This document shows, in pieces, positions 8,798-16,735 of a stretch of 64,000 nt of DNA. Under the pieces are notes generated by a model. It had not been told where the DNA came from, made no database searches, and worked only from the letters and a program-made list of their open reading frames with translations. Position 1 is the first letter of the stretch; the number at the start of each line of letters is the position of its first letter. The stretch covers positions 248,001 through 312,000 of the forward strand of contig NZ_WQOH01000014.1 of assembly GCF_018784445.1 (NCBI RefSeq). Direction: 5' to 3'. The position numbers were made by a program, and so were the translations under genes. Source of the DNA: Gemmiger formicilis (lineage in GTDB: Bacteria > Bacillota > Clostridia > Oscillospirales > Ruminococcaceae).

Positions 8798-8853
8798 AAA
8801 TTGTAACTGTTTTGTCATCAAATGTCAATAGCAAATTGTAAATCTTTTGTCAT
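8798..8853. repeat. Two 21-base direct repeats with a 35-base period
   Basis: The copies at 8798-8818 and 8833-8853 differ at two positions (AAATTGTAA followed by a variable stretch and TTTTGTCAT). The downstream copy includes the -10 region of the candidate small-RNA promoter. Such spacing could serve a dimeric regulator, or the second copy may be a duplicated promoter half. Confidence 0.6.
8800..8828 (-). promoter_or_regulatory. Consensus promoter of the candidate small RNA
   Basis: The minus strand has a perfect TTGACA (8823-8828), a 17-base spacer and TACAAT (8800-8805). It lies 55 bases after the stop codon of the YcxB-like gene and points away from it, so it is not a promoter of any annotated coding gene. 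Confidence 0.6.
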
Positions 8854-8882
8854 TTTTCAATTTGTTCACATTTGTGTCCGGC

Positions 8883-9950
8883 TCACTCCCCTGTTAATTC
8901 GCTGTACTCCTTAGTGGGTGCGTCGCCCCAGCCGGTTTTGCCGCTGGCGGCGGTGGCACCATCCCAGTAGTGGTAGGCGTAGATGTTCAAAATCTGCGCC
9001 TCCTGCCGGGACCAACCGCCGTTTTCGCCCTTGGGGCAGCGCTCATACACATACAGGGCGCAGCTGCCGTTTGCGGAGTCACGGTCGTACTGCAAAAATT
9101 CTACGGCGTCGTCGGTATCGTTCAGGATGATGTAGTCCTCCCCTTTTGCGGTCAGCTTGAACTCGTAGGTGGTGGAGGTTTCCTTCAGATAGGTTTCGTA
9201 GATTACGTCATAGCCGGTGCTGATAGGGTCTTTAGAGATGGTTTCTTCTGTGTCGGGGGCAGCGGTAGGGGCGGCTGTGGGTGCCGGGGTCGGTTCTTCC
9301 TCGACGATGGCCGATTCTGTTGGGAGCGGCGTGGGCGCGGGAACAGTTTCTGCAGAGGTGCTGCAGCGGGCCAGTACGGCCATGCAGGCATAGCTGAGGA
9401 ACAGGACACAAAGAAGGGCAAACAAAACGGAAAAGAGTATCTCTTTCACCTTCGGCTTTCGCTTCTCGGCACAGCGCTCACGCAGAAAATCCAGCACGCT
9501 TTCGGGACATTCGTTCTCACACAAGGCATAGCCGATACGGTTGGAGACCATCAGGCAGACGGAATGCTTCCGCACAATGACCCGGTAAAGGTCGTCATAC
9601 CAAATCGTGCTTTGGGAGTAGGAGCTTTGCACTGTGAAGCAATCCTCGTAAAACGTGTAGTGGACGAGCTTGCCGCGGGCGGTTTCGTTGCTTTTATATG
9701 CGGAAACTGCCATCGAACGCGCGAGGAAAAACGCATAGGGAATTGAAAGAAATCCCAACACAAACCCCAGAACCGACGCAGAATTGATATATAAAAACAG
9801 CAAGGCGACGAGCACAGCAAGCTGCCACAGACGCAGGCGATTGACAAGAAACATCCGCTTAACGTACATGGTTTGGGTGTTGTGCACATCCAACGTATAA
9901 AGCGGCGTGCCTTGCGGCTGATCCAGTTGCCAGAATTTTTGAGTATCCAT
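8883..9950 (-). CDS. YcxB-like membrane protein with a Pro/Thr-rich linker
   Basis: A 355-residue protein starting at the ATG behind AAAGGAA. Two adjacent membrane segments (about 37-75) are followed by a YcxB-like domain (about 85-165, with STIWYDDLYRVIV). A third membrane segment lies at about 172-195, then a low-complexity linker rich in Pro, Thr, Ala and Glu, and a C-terminal extracytoplasmic part of about 110 residues that I do not recognise. The linker plus domain suggests a surface-exposed tail. It lies 72 bases downstream of the sensor kinase on the same strand and could belong to its output. Function unknown. Confidence 0.7.
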   Translation of the reverse strand: MDTQKFWQLDQPQGTPLYTLDVHNTQTMYVKRMFLVNRLRLWQLAVLVALLFLYINSASVLGFVLGFLSIPYAFFLARSMAVSAYKSNETARGKLVHYTFYEDCFTVQSSYSQSTIWYDDLYRVIVRKHSVCLMVSNRIGYALCENECPESVLDFLRERCAEKRKPKVKEILFSVLFALLCVLFLSYACMAVLARCSTSAETVPAPTPLPTESAIVEEEPTPAPTAAPTAAPDTEETISKDPISTGYDVIYETYLKETSTTYEFKLTAKGEDYIILNDTDDAVEFLQYDRDSANGSCALYVYERCPKGENGGWSRQEAQILNIYAYHYWDGATAASGKTGWGDAPTKEYSELTGE

Positions 9951-10022
9951 GCCGGGTACATTCCTTTCGCTTGCATACAGATTTTTCCTGATTTTAGCAC
10001 AAGGCAAAATCGCCGTCAAGCA

Positions 10023-11384
10023 CTATCTGCCAATCGGCAGGCGCAGCTCGGCGCAGGCACCATGTGTGCCGGAAAGGTTAGATAAAACCAGTGTGCCGCC
10101 GTGGAACTGTGCGACTTTTTTCGCAAAATACAGCCCCAATCCCTGATGGGAGGCATCGCTGCGGGCGGCGTCGGTGTAGAGCATTTCTCCTGCTTTTGCC
10201 AGCGCTTCTGGCGTGAAGCCGGGGCCGGTATCGGTCACACGCAAAATAAAGCTGTTGTTTTCCTTTGCAACGGTCAGGGTGACGGTTCCGCCGCGCGGAG
10301 TGTGGGCGGCGGCGTTGTCCAAAAGGTTTTCCGCAGCACGCAGCAGGTCGTTTTCTGCAGCACGGATCGTCCCCTGCCATTCCTCCTGTAATATAAAATG
10401 GATTCCGGCAGGCGCGCAGAGAGCGCGGGCTGTCTGCGCCAGCCGTTCCGTGAGGGCGTGGCTGGCCAGCGATGTTTGTACGGCAGGTGCTGCGCCAGCT
10501 GTGCGCAGAGCGGCCAAATAGTGGCGTGCGCGCTCTGTGCCGCGCAGGATGGCCTGCAGTTGGGCATGCTGTGCATCGCTCAGGGTATCTTCCTCAAGAA
10601 GCTCGGCGTTGCCTTGTATGACGGTCAGCGGTGTTTTCAAGTCATGGGCCAATGCGGCGATCTGCTCGGTGCGCTGCTGCTCCATCCGCCACTGGCTTTG
10701 TAGGCTGTCCGTCAGTTCGCGGCCCATCGTCTGTAAGGCCTGTAAGGTGGCGGCAAATTCCCGAATGCGCACGCCATCCGTGTCAATTTGCTCCAGCTGC
10801 CGGGCGGCAATAGCATCTACGGCCGCGTTCAGCCGGGTAGTCTCTGCGGCAAAAGTGCGCACGGTGCAGTGGGTCTGCCAGCCCAGCCAAACGAGGATGA
10901 GTGCCGCCAGCAGCACAAAATAGAAGGTCTGGAAATCCGGCAGCGTGTCCCGCAGGGCCGGGTCGGCGTAGGGCGTAGCATAGTCGTACTGCAAAAGGCA
11001 AAAGCTTCCGTCAGCCATTTTGACATCGTACTGGTACTGCATATACCCCAGATTGCCGCTGCCGCCGTGGTAGGAGTTGAGAGCAATTTTCAGCTGCCGG
11101 TTGGTCATGTTCGTTTGCAAGACCGTGTCGTTCTGCACCACGGCCCAGCGGCATAAGTCGCTGATCTGCAGGGAATCGAAGGTGTCTGCCGTCATTGAGG
11201 CTACAGTCCCCCGGGCATCGGCGCAGGCCTGGGCGGACGCCACGGCAGGCAGCAGAAAACCGATGTTTATCAGCTGCATAAAAATGCCCCACCAAAGTAC
11301 CAGAATCAGCGCACACCCGCCGCCGCACAGAAGAAGATACCGCAGCAGCACGGTGCGCAGACTGGTCAGTTTTCGTTTTGCCAT
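10023..11384 (-). CDS. Two-component sensor histidine kinase
   Basis: A 453-residue membrane kinase. Membrane segments at about 15-40 and 150-170 flank an extracytoplasmic sensor of about 110 residues. The H-box ALAHDLKTPLTV, N-box ENLLDNAAAHTP, G1 DTGPGF and G2 GLGLYF are intact, so it should autophosphorylate. The coding start overlaps the last 19 bases of the response regulator, showing one operon and a cognate pair. The HDLKTPL form and the OmpR-type partner place it in the common PhoR/EnvZ-like class. The stimulus cannot be deduced. Confidence 0.92.
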   Translation of the reverse strand: MAKRKLTSLRTVLLRYLLLCGGGCALILVLWWGIFMQLINIGFLLPAVASAQACADARGTVASMTADTFDSLQISDLCRWAVVQNDTVLQTNMTNRQLKIALNSYHGGSGNLGYMQYQYDVKMADGSFCLLQYDYATPYADPALRDTLPDFQTFYFVLLAALILVWLGWQTHCTVRTFAAETTRLNAAVDAIAARQLEQIDTDGVRIREFAATLQALQTMGRELTDSLQSQWRMEQQRTEQIAALAHDLKTPLTVIQGNAELLEEDTLSDAQHAQLQAILRGTERARHYLAALRTAGAAPAVQTSLASHALTERLAQTARALCAPAGIHFILQEEWQGTIRAAENDLLRAAENLLDNAAAHTPRGGTVTLTVAKENNSFILRVTDTGPGFTPEALAKAGEMLYTDAARSDASHQGLGLYFAKKVAQFHGGTLVLSNLSGTHGACAELRLPIGR

Positions 11385-12037
11385 TGGTAGCCCACTCCCC
11401 ATATCGTTTGCAGCACCTCCCCTGCCCCGGCCGCGCGCAGTTTGGCGCGGATGTTCTTGATGTGCTGGGTGATGGCCGTGTCATCCGCTGTACCATCGTA
11501 ACCGAACACCGCTTCATAAATTTGTTCTTTGGAAAAGGTCTGCCCTGCATGCAGGGCCAGCAGCTCACAGATGGCGTACTCGGATTTTGTCAGGTGCAAA
11601 GGCGTGCCGCCAACGCTGGCTTCCTTGGCGGAAAGATCCAGCGCCACCCCGCCGCGGGTGATCTTATGGGATGGTGTGCGGTTCTGCCGCCGCAGGTGTG
11701 CTGCGACCCGCGCACGCAGCTCCGCTATGCGGAACGGCTTGGTCAGGTAATCGTCCGCGCCAAGGCCAAGGCCTGTCAGCACCGACGGCTCATCGGTACG
11801 CGCGGTCAAAAATAAGATCGGCGCATCTGTCTCGGCGCGGATGCGCCTGCAGACGGCGAAGCCATCCTCACCGGGCATCATCACATCCAGCAGGATGCAG
11901 TCTGCCCAGCGGCAGAGCGTATCGGTCAGCTGCGTGCCGGAGGTGCGCGTTTCTACGGTGTGGCCGTCACGCTCAAGCGCTGTTTTTAGCAGCGTACAAA
12001 GGTCACGGTCATCATCGACCGCCAGAATGTTTGCCAT
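11366..12037 (-). CDS. OmpR/PhoB-type response regulator
   Basis: A 223-residue regulator with an N-terminal receiver domain (acidic pocket VDDDRD, phospho-acceptor Asp in LLDVMMPGEDG, conserved Thr in FLTA and Lys in TKPF). A C-terminal winged helix follows (about 125-220, ending in TIWGVGYQW). It starts at the ATG behind AAAGGGG, 11 bases after the traX stop, and overlaps the kinase gene downstream. No target sites can be assigned, although the palindrome upstream of traX is a candidate for autoregulation. Confidence 0.94.
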   Translation of the reverse strand: MANILAVDDDRDLCTLLKTALERDGHTVETRTSGTQLTDTLCRWADCILLDVMMPGEDGFAVCRRIRAETDAPILFLTARTDEPSVLTGLGLGADDYLTKPFRIAELRARVAAHLRRQNRTPSHKITRGGVALDLSAKEASVGGTPLHLTKSEYAICELLALHAGQTFSKEQIYEAVFGYDGTADDTAITQHIKNIRAKLRAAGAGEVLQTIWGVGYQWQNEN

Positions 12038-12048
12038 AATAGCCCCTT

Positions 12049-12909
12049 TTATTGCAGTAAGCTGTAAACAAGACAGGATGCACCGTAAAGCAGATAGACA
12101 TGTGCCGGGTAGAACCAGTAGAACAGCTGCTTGTGGCCGCTGCCGCGCTGGCCGTTGTACAGCGCCATGCCGATAACGGCAAAGACGCCGAGCCACTCAT
12201 AGTAGACTGTGAACATCTGGGAAAAGGCGAAATCCGGCAGACCGCGAACCTGCAGAAAGACCAGAACAAAATCACACAGGAAGGTCATAGCCGCCCAAAC
12301 GACCAGCCGCAGGCGCTTGTGGTTATACAGCGCATACAGCACGATGCCCCCGGCCAGAAAAGACCAGCCGCCATCGGTGATGGATGTCCACAAAGGCAGC
12401 GGCGCGGTGATGACCCACGCCAACACGGAGGAGCCGATCGGTGCGTCCTGAATTTTGGGAAAAAGCATCAGCAGCGCTACGATGCAAATCGGCCAGAGAA
12501 TCGGCATGGCAGCAGCCAGTGCGCCCCGCACAAACCGGCGCTGGCGCAGCCAGTCGATGCCCTGCCAGATGATGCAGAGCAGCATCAGATCCTGAAAAAT
12601 GGCATTCAGCGGGTAGAAGCCGTCCCCGCGGCGGAAGGCCCCTGCATAGATCATAAAAAATTCCACAGTGCCCATCGCAGTACCGATGGCCCAGATACGC
12701 AGGAAGTAGCGCCTGCGGTCATGGGTATGGGCGAAGCCCTCAACAGTGCAGAACAGAAACAGCGGCGCGGACAGCCGCGCCAGCATACTGAACCATTCCG
12801 GTACAACGCCCGTAAATTCAAAAAAGTAGTGAATGTGATCCATCACCATGAGCACCAGCGCAATGGTTTTGAGCGCCGTGCCTGTCAGGCCGAATTTTTG
12901 CTTTGTCAT
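12049..12909 (-). CDS. TraX-family membrane protein
   Basis: A 286-residue polytopic membrane protein with about eight hydrophobic segments. The N-terminal LKTIALVLMVMDHIHYFF and the LSAPLFLFCTVEGFAHT segment are characteristic of the TraX family, which includes the F-pilin N-acetylase. Chromosomal TraX proteins in Firmicutes are probably membrane acyltransferases of unknown substrate. The start follows AAAGGAG. It is the first gene of an operon with the response regulator and kinase, which suggests its expression or activity is linked to their signal. Confidence 0.85.
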   Translation of the reverse strand: MTKQKFGLTGTALKTIALVLMVMDHIHYFFEFTGVVPEWFSMLARLSAPLFLFCTVEGFAHTHDRRRYFLRIWAIGTAMGTVEFFMIYAGAFRRGDGFYPLNAIFQDLMLLCIIWQGIDWLRQRRFVRGALAAAMPILWPICIVALLMLFPKIQDAPIGSSVLAWVITAPLPLWTSITDGGWSFLAGGIVLYALYNHKRLRLVVWAAMTFLCDFVLVFLQVRGLPDFAFSQMFTVYYEWLGVFAVIGMALYNGQRGSGHKQLFYWFYPAHVYLLYGASCLVYSLLQ

Positions 12910-12921
12910 AATAATAACTCC

Positions 12922-12940
12922 TTTACATTGTCGATGTAAA
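12922..12940. promoter_or_regulatory. Palindrome upstream of the traX operon
   Basis: TTTACAT and ATGTAAA form a perfect 7-base inverted repeat around TGTCG, just upstream of the traX ribosome site. It is a plausible operator for a dimeric regulator; the protein that binds it is unknown. Confidence 0.45.
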
Positions 12941-12966
12941 CAGTGTAACAGGGGTTTGTGTAGAAA

Positions 12967-13710
12967 TTATAAGGTTTTGAAGGTTACGACGGCTTCAAAC
13001 GCGGACTTTCCCTCGCGCTCACCGTCAAAATAGAACTGGTTATCCGGCAGCGCGGCGCGGCGCAGGGTGAAGTTCTCGCCGCGCGGGACCTCGCGGTGGT
13101 AGTTGATGATAAAGTCGGAAATCTGCGCGGTATCCCACACCTCCCATGGCACGGCATCGCAGACGATGTCGGCGTAGCGGGTGTTGTTCAGGTGGCCGTT
13201 CATATCGCAGCGGGAGTAAGTCGCCGTCTGCGTGCCCAGCGTCTCGCAGTCCTCGGGCGCGAGGCGGGGCAGCTTCATCGGCAGTTCAATCGGTACATCC
13301 TCGGCCCACTGGTCGGCAAACTGCGGCGGGTGCTTGCGCAAAATCATCCGCTTTTCGGTGTCGATGAGCACCCAGCGGCTGTCCATTGTGACGACCTCTG
13401 CCCCGCTGGCATCGTAAAAATGGGTGATGCGCTTGTTGACGGCGCGCTTGCAGCGCTCGGGCTGGGTAACGAGGGTCAGTCCCTCGTCCACGCGGGGCAG
13501 ACGGTTGACGTGCAGGGCCAGCTTTGCCAGCACATAGGCGGTGTGCGTCTCACGGTAGAGGGAATCGCTCAGACCGACGGCCTCGGCGTGGGTGGTGGCA
13601 ATCTGCTGGGCATAGCGCAGCAAAGCTCCGAGCTTGACGTTGCCCAGGTGGTCGCCGTCCGCGCGGTAGACCGTGAATTTTTGGGTGTAGGTTATCTGTT
13701 TTTCGGGCAT
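12967..13710 (-). CDS. Acyl-ACP thioesterase
   Basis: Hydrolyses acyl-ACP to free fatty acid in the cytoplasm. The 247-residue protein has the tandem hot-dog layout of bacterial FatA/FatB-like thioesterases. The first hot-dog is at about 1-130. The second is at about 150-247 and carries the catalytic-type motif CDMNGHLNNTRYAD (Asp, Asn and His). The ATG follows GGAGGG. It is a single gene with its own promoter, whose -35 overlaps the terminator of the pot operon. It may tune acyl chain length or release fatty acids during lipid turnover. Confidence 0.9.
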   Translation of the reverse strand: MPEKQITYTQKFTVYRADGDHLGNVKLGALLRYAQQIATTHAEAVGLSDSLYRETHTAYVLAKLALHVNRLPRVDEGLTLVTQPERCKRAVNKRITHFYDASGAEVVTMDSRWVLIDTEKRMILRKHPPQFADQWAEDVPIELPMKLPRLAPEDCETLGTQTATYSRCDMNGHLNNTRYADIVCDAVPWEVWDTAQISDFIINYHREVPRGENFTLRRAALPDNQFYFDGEREGKSAFEAVVTFKTL

Positions 13711-13729
13711 GGATGCGCCCTCCTTAGTA

Positions 13730-13744
13730 CAATTGATTGATCAA
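13730..13744. promoter_or_regulatory. Candidate operator of the thioesterase gene
   Basis: CAATTG and TTGATCAA are two nested palindromes immediately downstream of the thioesterase -10 box, at the expected transcription start. A repressor bound here would block initiation. The regulator is unknown. Confidence 0.35.
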
Positions 13745-13748
13745 GAAG

Positions 13749-13777
13749 AGTATAACACAAGTGCGGAGAAAATGCAA
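13749..13777 (-). promoter_or_regulatory. Promoter of the thioesterase gene
   Basis: The minus strand shows TTGCAT (13772-13777), a 17-base spacer and TATACT (13749-13754). The -35 box lies on the T-run of the pot terminator. Confidence 0.6.
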
Positions 13778-13806
13778 AAAAGCTGCACACGCAGACGGTG
13801 TGCAGC
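13775..13806 (-). terminator. Terminator of the pot operon
   Basis: A perfect 9-base stem, GCTGCACAC with GTGTGCAGC and a 7-base loop, ends in TTTTTT on the minus strand, directly after the potD stop. Confidence 0.85.
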
Positions 13807-13813
13807 ATAAGGG

Positions 13814-15055
13814 TCAATAATTATCCCGCGTCTTTTTGCGGAGTTTGCGCCAGATATTGAAAGCGGAAATAACAAGGGACAGCATCAGCAGCACAACGAC
13901 CATCCAGCCGCTGCCGCCTTCTTCGTAGCTCTTCATTTCGCTCCACTGGGCGTCCATGGCGGCGTTGATGTCGTCGGGCAGCGTCTCAAAGACCTCTGCC
14001 TTGTCCAGAACCTCCTGGCTGGGGTAGGCAATTTCGCTGTACTTCAAATCATCGTCCAGCATTTCCCACACGGCCGTGATGGGGGTGGAATAACCGATGA
14101 AGTCAGCGTTTGCCAGGCCGACGTCCGGCTCGCAAAGATAGTTGATGAACATTTCGGCGGCTTCCTGATGCTTGGCGTTGGCCGGAATGCACATACTGTC
14201 GACGAAGAAGTTGACGCCCTCTTCCGGGTGGACAAACGCCAGGTCGGGGTTCTCGTCGATCATCGTGATGGCATCGCCCGCGTAATAGGGTGCCATGGCG
14301 GCCTCGCCGCCCTCCATCTTGTCAAAGACCTCATCCATGACGTAGGCCTGCACGATGTTCTTCTGCTTTTTCAGCGCGTCGGTGATGGCGGTAATCTCGT
14401 CCACCGACTGAGGGTTCATCGACAGGCCAATCGTCTTGGCAGCGATGGCGTAGGCGTCACGGGAGTTGTTGAACATCAGCACATTGTTGGTGTACTCCAC
14501 ATCCCACATGTCGGCCCATTTTGTAGGCGGCTCCTCGACCATCGTCGTGTTGTAGACAAGGCCGGTCGTGCCCCACATATAGGGCACGCTGTACTTATTG
14601 CCGGGGTCAAAGCTGCGGTCCAGGTATTCTTCACCGATGCCGGCAAAGTTCGGGATGTTGTCCATGTTCAGCTCGGCCAGCATCCCCTCCTTCGCCATTT
14701 TGCCCACCATGTAGTCGGAGGGAAAAATGACGTCGTAGGACACGCCGCCAGATTTCAGCTTGGCGTACAGGCTCTCGTTGGAGTCGTAGGTCGTGTAGTT
14801 GACCTTGATGCCGGTCAGCTCCTCAAACGCGGAGAGGACGTTCACGCTCTCGTCCGAGCCATCGGAAATGTACAGGCCGTTGTTGTAGACATTCAGCGTG
14901 ATGTGGTCGTCCGCAAAGCGGGTCCAATCGTAGTCGCCGGAGACGGAAATATCGTCGTTGACGGGGATATCCTCGGCGGCCCACACCGGGGCAGCACTTA
15001 TTATCGTGACAGTCAGGGCTGCCATTGCGGCGGCAGAAAGTTTTTTCCAGTTCAT
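13814..15055 (-). CDS. potD: Spermidine/putrescine-binding protein with a C-terminal membrane anchor
   Basis: Periplasmic-binding-protein fold that delivers polyamines to PotABC. The 413 residues start with a signal peptide (about 1-27, cleavage near VWAAED). There is no lipobox cysteine, so it is not a lipoprotein. The mature domain shows family features such as LNVYNNGLYISDGSD and IFPSDYMVGKMAKEGML. A hydrophobic segment (about 382-400, GWMVVVLLMLSLVISAF) followed by the basic tail WRKLRKKTRDNY would hold it in the membrane from its C-terminus. This replaces the usual lipid anchor. It lies last in the potABCD operon. Confidence 0.92.
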   Translation of the reverse strand: MNWKKLSAAAMAALTVTIISAAPVWAAEDIPVNDDISVSGDYDWTRFADDHITLNVYNNGLYISDGSDESVNVLSAFEELTGIKVNYTTYDSNESLYAKLKSGGVSYDVIFPSDYMVGKMAKEGMLAELNMDNIPNFAGIGEEYLDRSFDPGNKYSVPYMWGTTGLVYNTTMVEEPPTKWADMWDVEYTNNVLMFNNSRDAYAIAAKTIGLSMNPQSVDEITAITDALKKQKNIVQAYVMDEVFDKMEGGEAAMAPYYAGDAITMIDENPDLAFVHPEEGVNFFVDSMCIPANAKHQEAAEMFINYLCEPDVGLANADFIGYSTPITAVWEMLDDDLKYSEIAYPSQEVLDKAEVFETLPDDINAAMDAQWSEMKSYEEGGSGWMVVVLLMLSLVISAFNIWRKLRKKTRDNY

Positions 15056-15057
15056 CT

Positions 15058-15909
15058 TCAGCGCCCCCCTTCGTCCTGCATAGCCTTACGGATGGCGTTC
15101 TGGTTGCGGCGGTAGGCGCGGGAATCCGCGGCGTTGGAAATCAGGATGATTGCCAGAATGACGCAGAACATGACCGCTGACAGGGCGTTGATCTCGGGGC
15201 TGACCTTTTTGCGGGTCATCGAGTAGATGGCGATGGGCAGCGTCTGCATCGTGCCGGAGTTGAAGTAGGAAATCATGAAATCGTCGATGGAGTAGGTCAG
15301 GCAGATGAGGAACGCCGACAGAATTGCCGGGGACAGCTGCGGCATGATGACCTTGGAGAATGCCTGGCGCGGCGTGCAGCCAAGGTCCAGCGCGGCGTTG
15401 TACAAACTCGGGTCAAGCTGGCGCAGCTTGGGGCCTACATTAAAGATAACGTAAGGGATGTTAAAGGTAATGTGAGCAATCAGCAGCGTGGGCCAGCCGA
15501 AGATGCCGCTCTCGCCGCCGATACCGAAGCTCTGCGCCATGACGAAGAGCAGCATCAGCGAAACGCCGGTGATGATCTCCGGGTTGACGACCGGCACATA
15601 GCTGATGTTGTTGATGATGAGCTGGCTGCGGCGGGACATCGAGTTGATACCGATAGTCGCCAGCGTGCCCAGCACCGTGGCGATGACACTGGAAACCAGT
15701 GCCAGCACCAGGCTGAGCCCCAGGGCCGACAAAATCATCTCGTTGTGGAACAGGCTCTTGTACCAGCCCAGCGTGAAGCCGGTGAAGTTGGAGCGGGATT
15801 TGCTCTCGTTAAAGCTGAATGCAATCATGACCGCGATGGGCAGGTACATGAAGCAAAACACCAGAATGACGTAGGTGCGCATGAGCAGCGCGGAATGTTT
15901 TTTCGCCAT
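15058..15909 (-). CDS. potC: Polyamine ABC transporter permease
   Basis: One of the two membrane subunits of the spermidine/putrescine importer. The 283-residue protein has six predicted membrane segments and the BPD-type EAA loop: ALDLGCTPRQAFSKVIMPQL contacts the ATPase. The ATG follows GGAAGGAG placed within the end of potB. The order potA-B-C-D with gaps of 1-3 bases marks one operon. Confidence 0.95.
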   Translation of the reverse strand: MAKKHSALLMRTYVILVFCFMYLPIAVMIAFSFNESKSRSNFTGFTLGWYKSLFHNEMILSALGLSLVLALVSSVIATVLGTLATIGINSMSRRSQLIINNISYVPVVNPEIITGVSLMLLFVMAQSFGIGGESGIFGWPTLLIAHITFNIPYVIFNVGPKLRQLDPSLYNAALDLGCTPRQAFSKVIMPQLSPAILSAFLICLTYSIDDFMISYFNSGTMQTLPIAIYSMTRKKVSPEINALSAVMFCVILAIILISNAADSRAYRRNQNAIRKAMQDEGGR

Positions 15910-15910
15910 G

Positions 15911-16732
15911 TCACATCACTCCTTCCATCTCGGACTCGTCGAAGCTCGAAGTGAAGCTCATGCAGAGCAGGACAATGACCATCAGCACCAGGCTCATGGC
16001 AGAGCCGAGGTTCAGGTTGTAGGAGTTGCCGAGGAACTGCAGCTCGATCAAGTCGCCGATCAGCAGGTTGGAGCCGCCGCCCAGCATACGGCTGATAATA
16101 AAGGTGGAGACGGCGGGCACGAACACCTGGGTAATGCCGGTGGCAATGCCGGGGCCGGTCAGCGGTACGAGCACGCGGAACAAAATCTGCCAGACGTTGC
16201 AGCCCAGATCCTGCGCGGCCTCGACGATGGAATCATCGATCTTCGTCATGGCCGTGTAGATGGGCAGAATCATGAAGGGCAGATAGTTGTAGACCATGCC
16301 CAGCACGACCGCGCCGGAGGTATTGATCATGTTGAAGGGGCCAAGGCCGAACAGACCGAAGAATTTGTTGATAAGGCCGTTTTTCTCAAGCAGGGTCATC
16401 CATGCGTAGGTGCGCAGCAGGAAGTTCATCCACATGGGCAGCATAATAAGCATGAGCATGATATGCTGCTTGTTGGCGCGCAGGCGGGAGAGAAAATACC
16501 CGACCGGGAACGCCATGACCAGGCAGACTACCGTGGAAATGGCGGCCAGAATCAGGCTGCGGGCAAATACGCTGGAATACCGGCCAATCTGGGTCAGGTT
16601 GTCAAGGGTGAACTGTCCGGCGGTGTTCGTCATGGCGTACCAGACGACGATGACCAGCGGCACGACAGTGAAAATGGCCATCCAGAGCAGATACGGCCCT
16701 GCCAGCCAGCGGGAGGTTTTGGATTTGAGCAT
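15911..16732 (-). CDS. potB: Polyamine ABC transporter permease
   Basis: Partner of PotC in the polyamine importer. The 273 residues contain six membrane segments and the EAA loop AAQDLGCNVWQILFRVLVPL. It starts behind GGAGGTG that overlaps the potA end, three bases after the potA stop codon, so it is co-translated with potA. Confidence 0.95.
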   Translation of the reverse strand: MLKSKTSRWLAGPYLLWMAIFTVVPLVIVVWYAMTNTAGQFTLDNLTQIGRYSSVFARSLILAAISTVVCLVMAFPVGYFLSRLRANKQHIMLMLIMLPMWMNFLLRTYAWMTLLEKNGLINKFFGLFGLGPFNMINTSGAVVLGMVYNYLPFMILPIYTAMTKIDDSIVEAAQDLGCNVWQILFRVLVPLTGPGIATGITQVFVPAVSTFIISRMLGGGSNLLIGDLIELQFLGNSYNLNLGSAMSLVLMVIVLLCMSFTSSFDESEMEGVM

Positions 16733-16735
16733 CTA

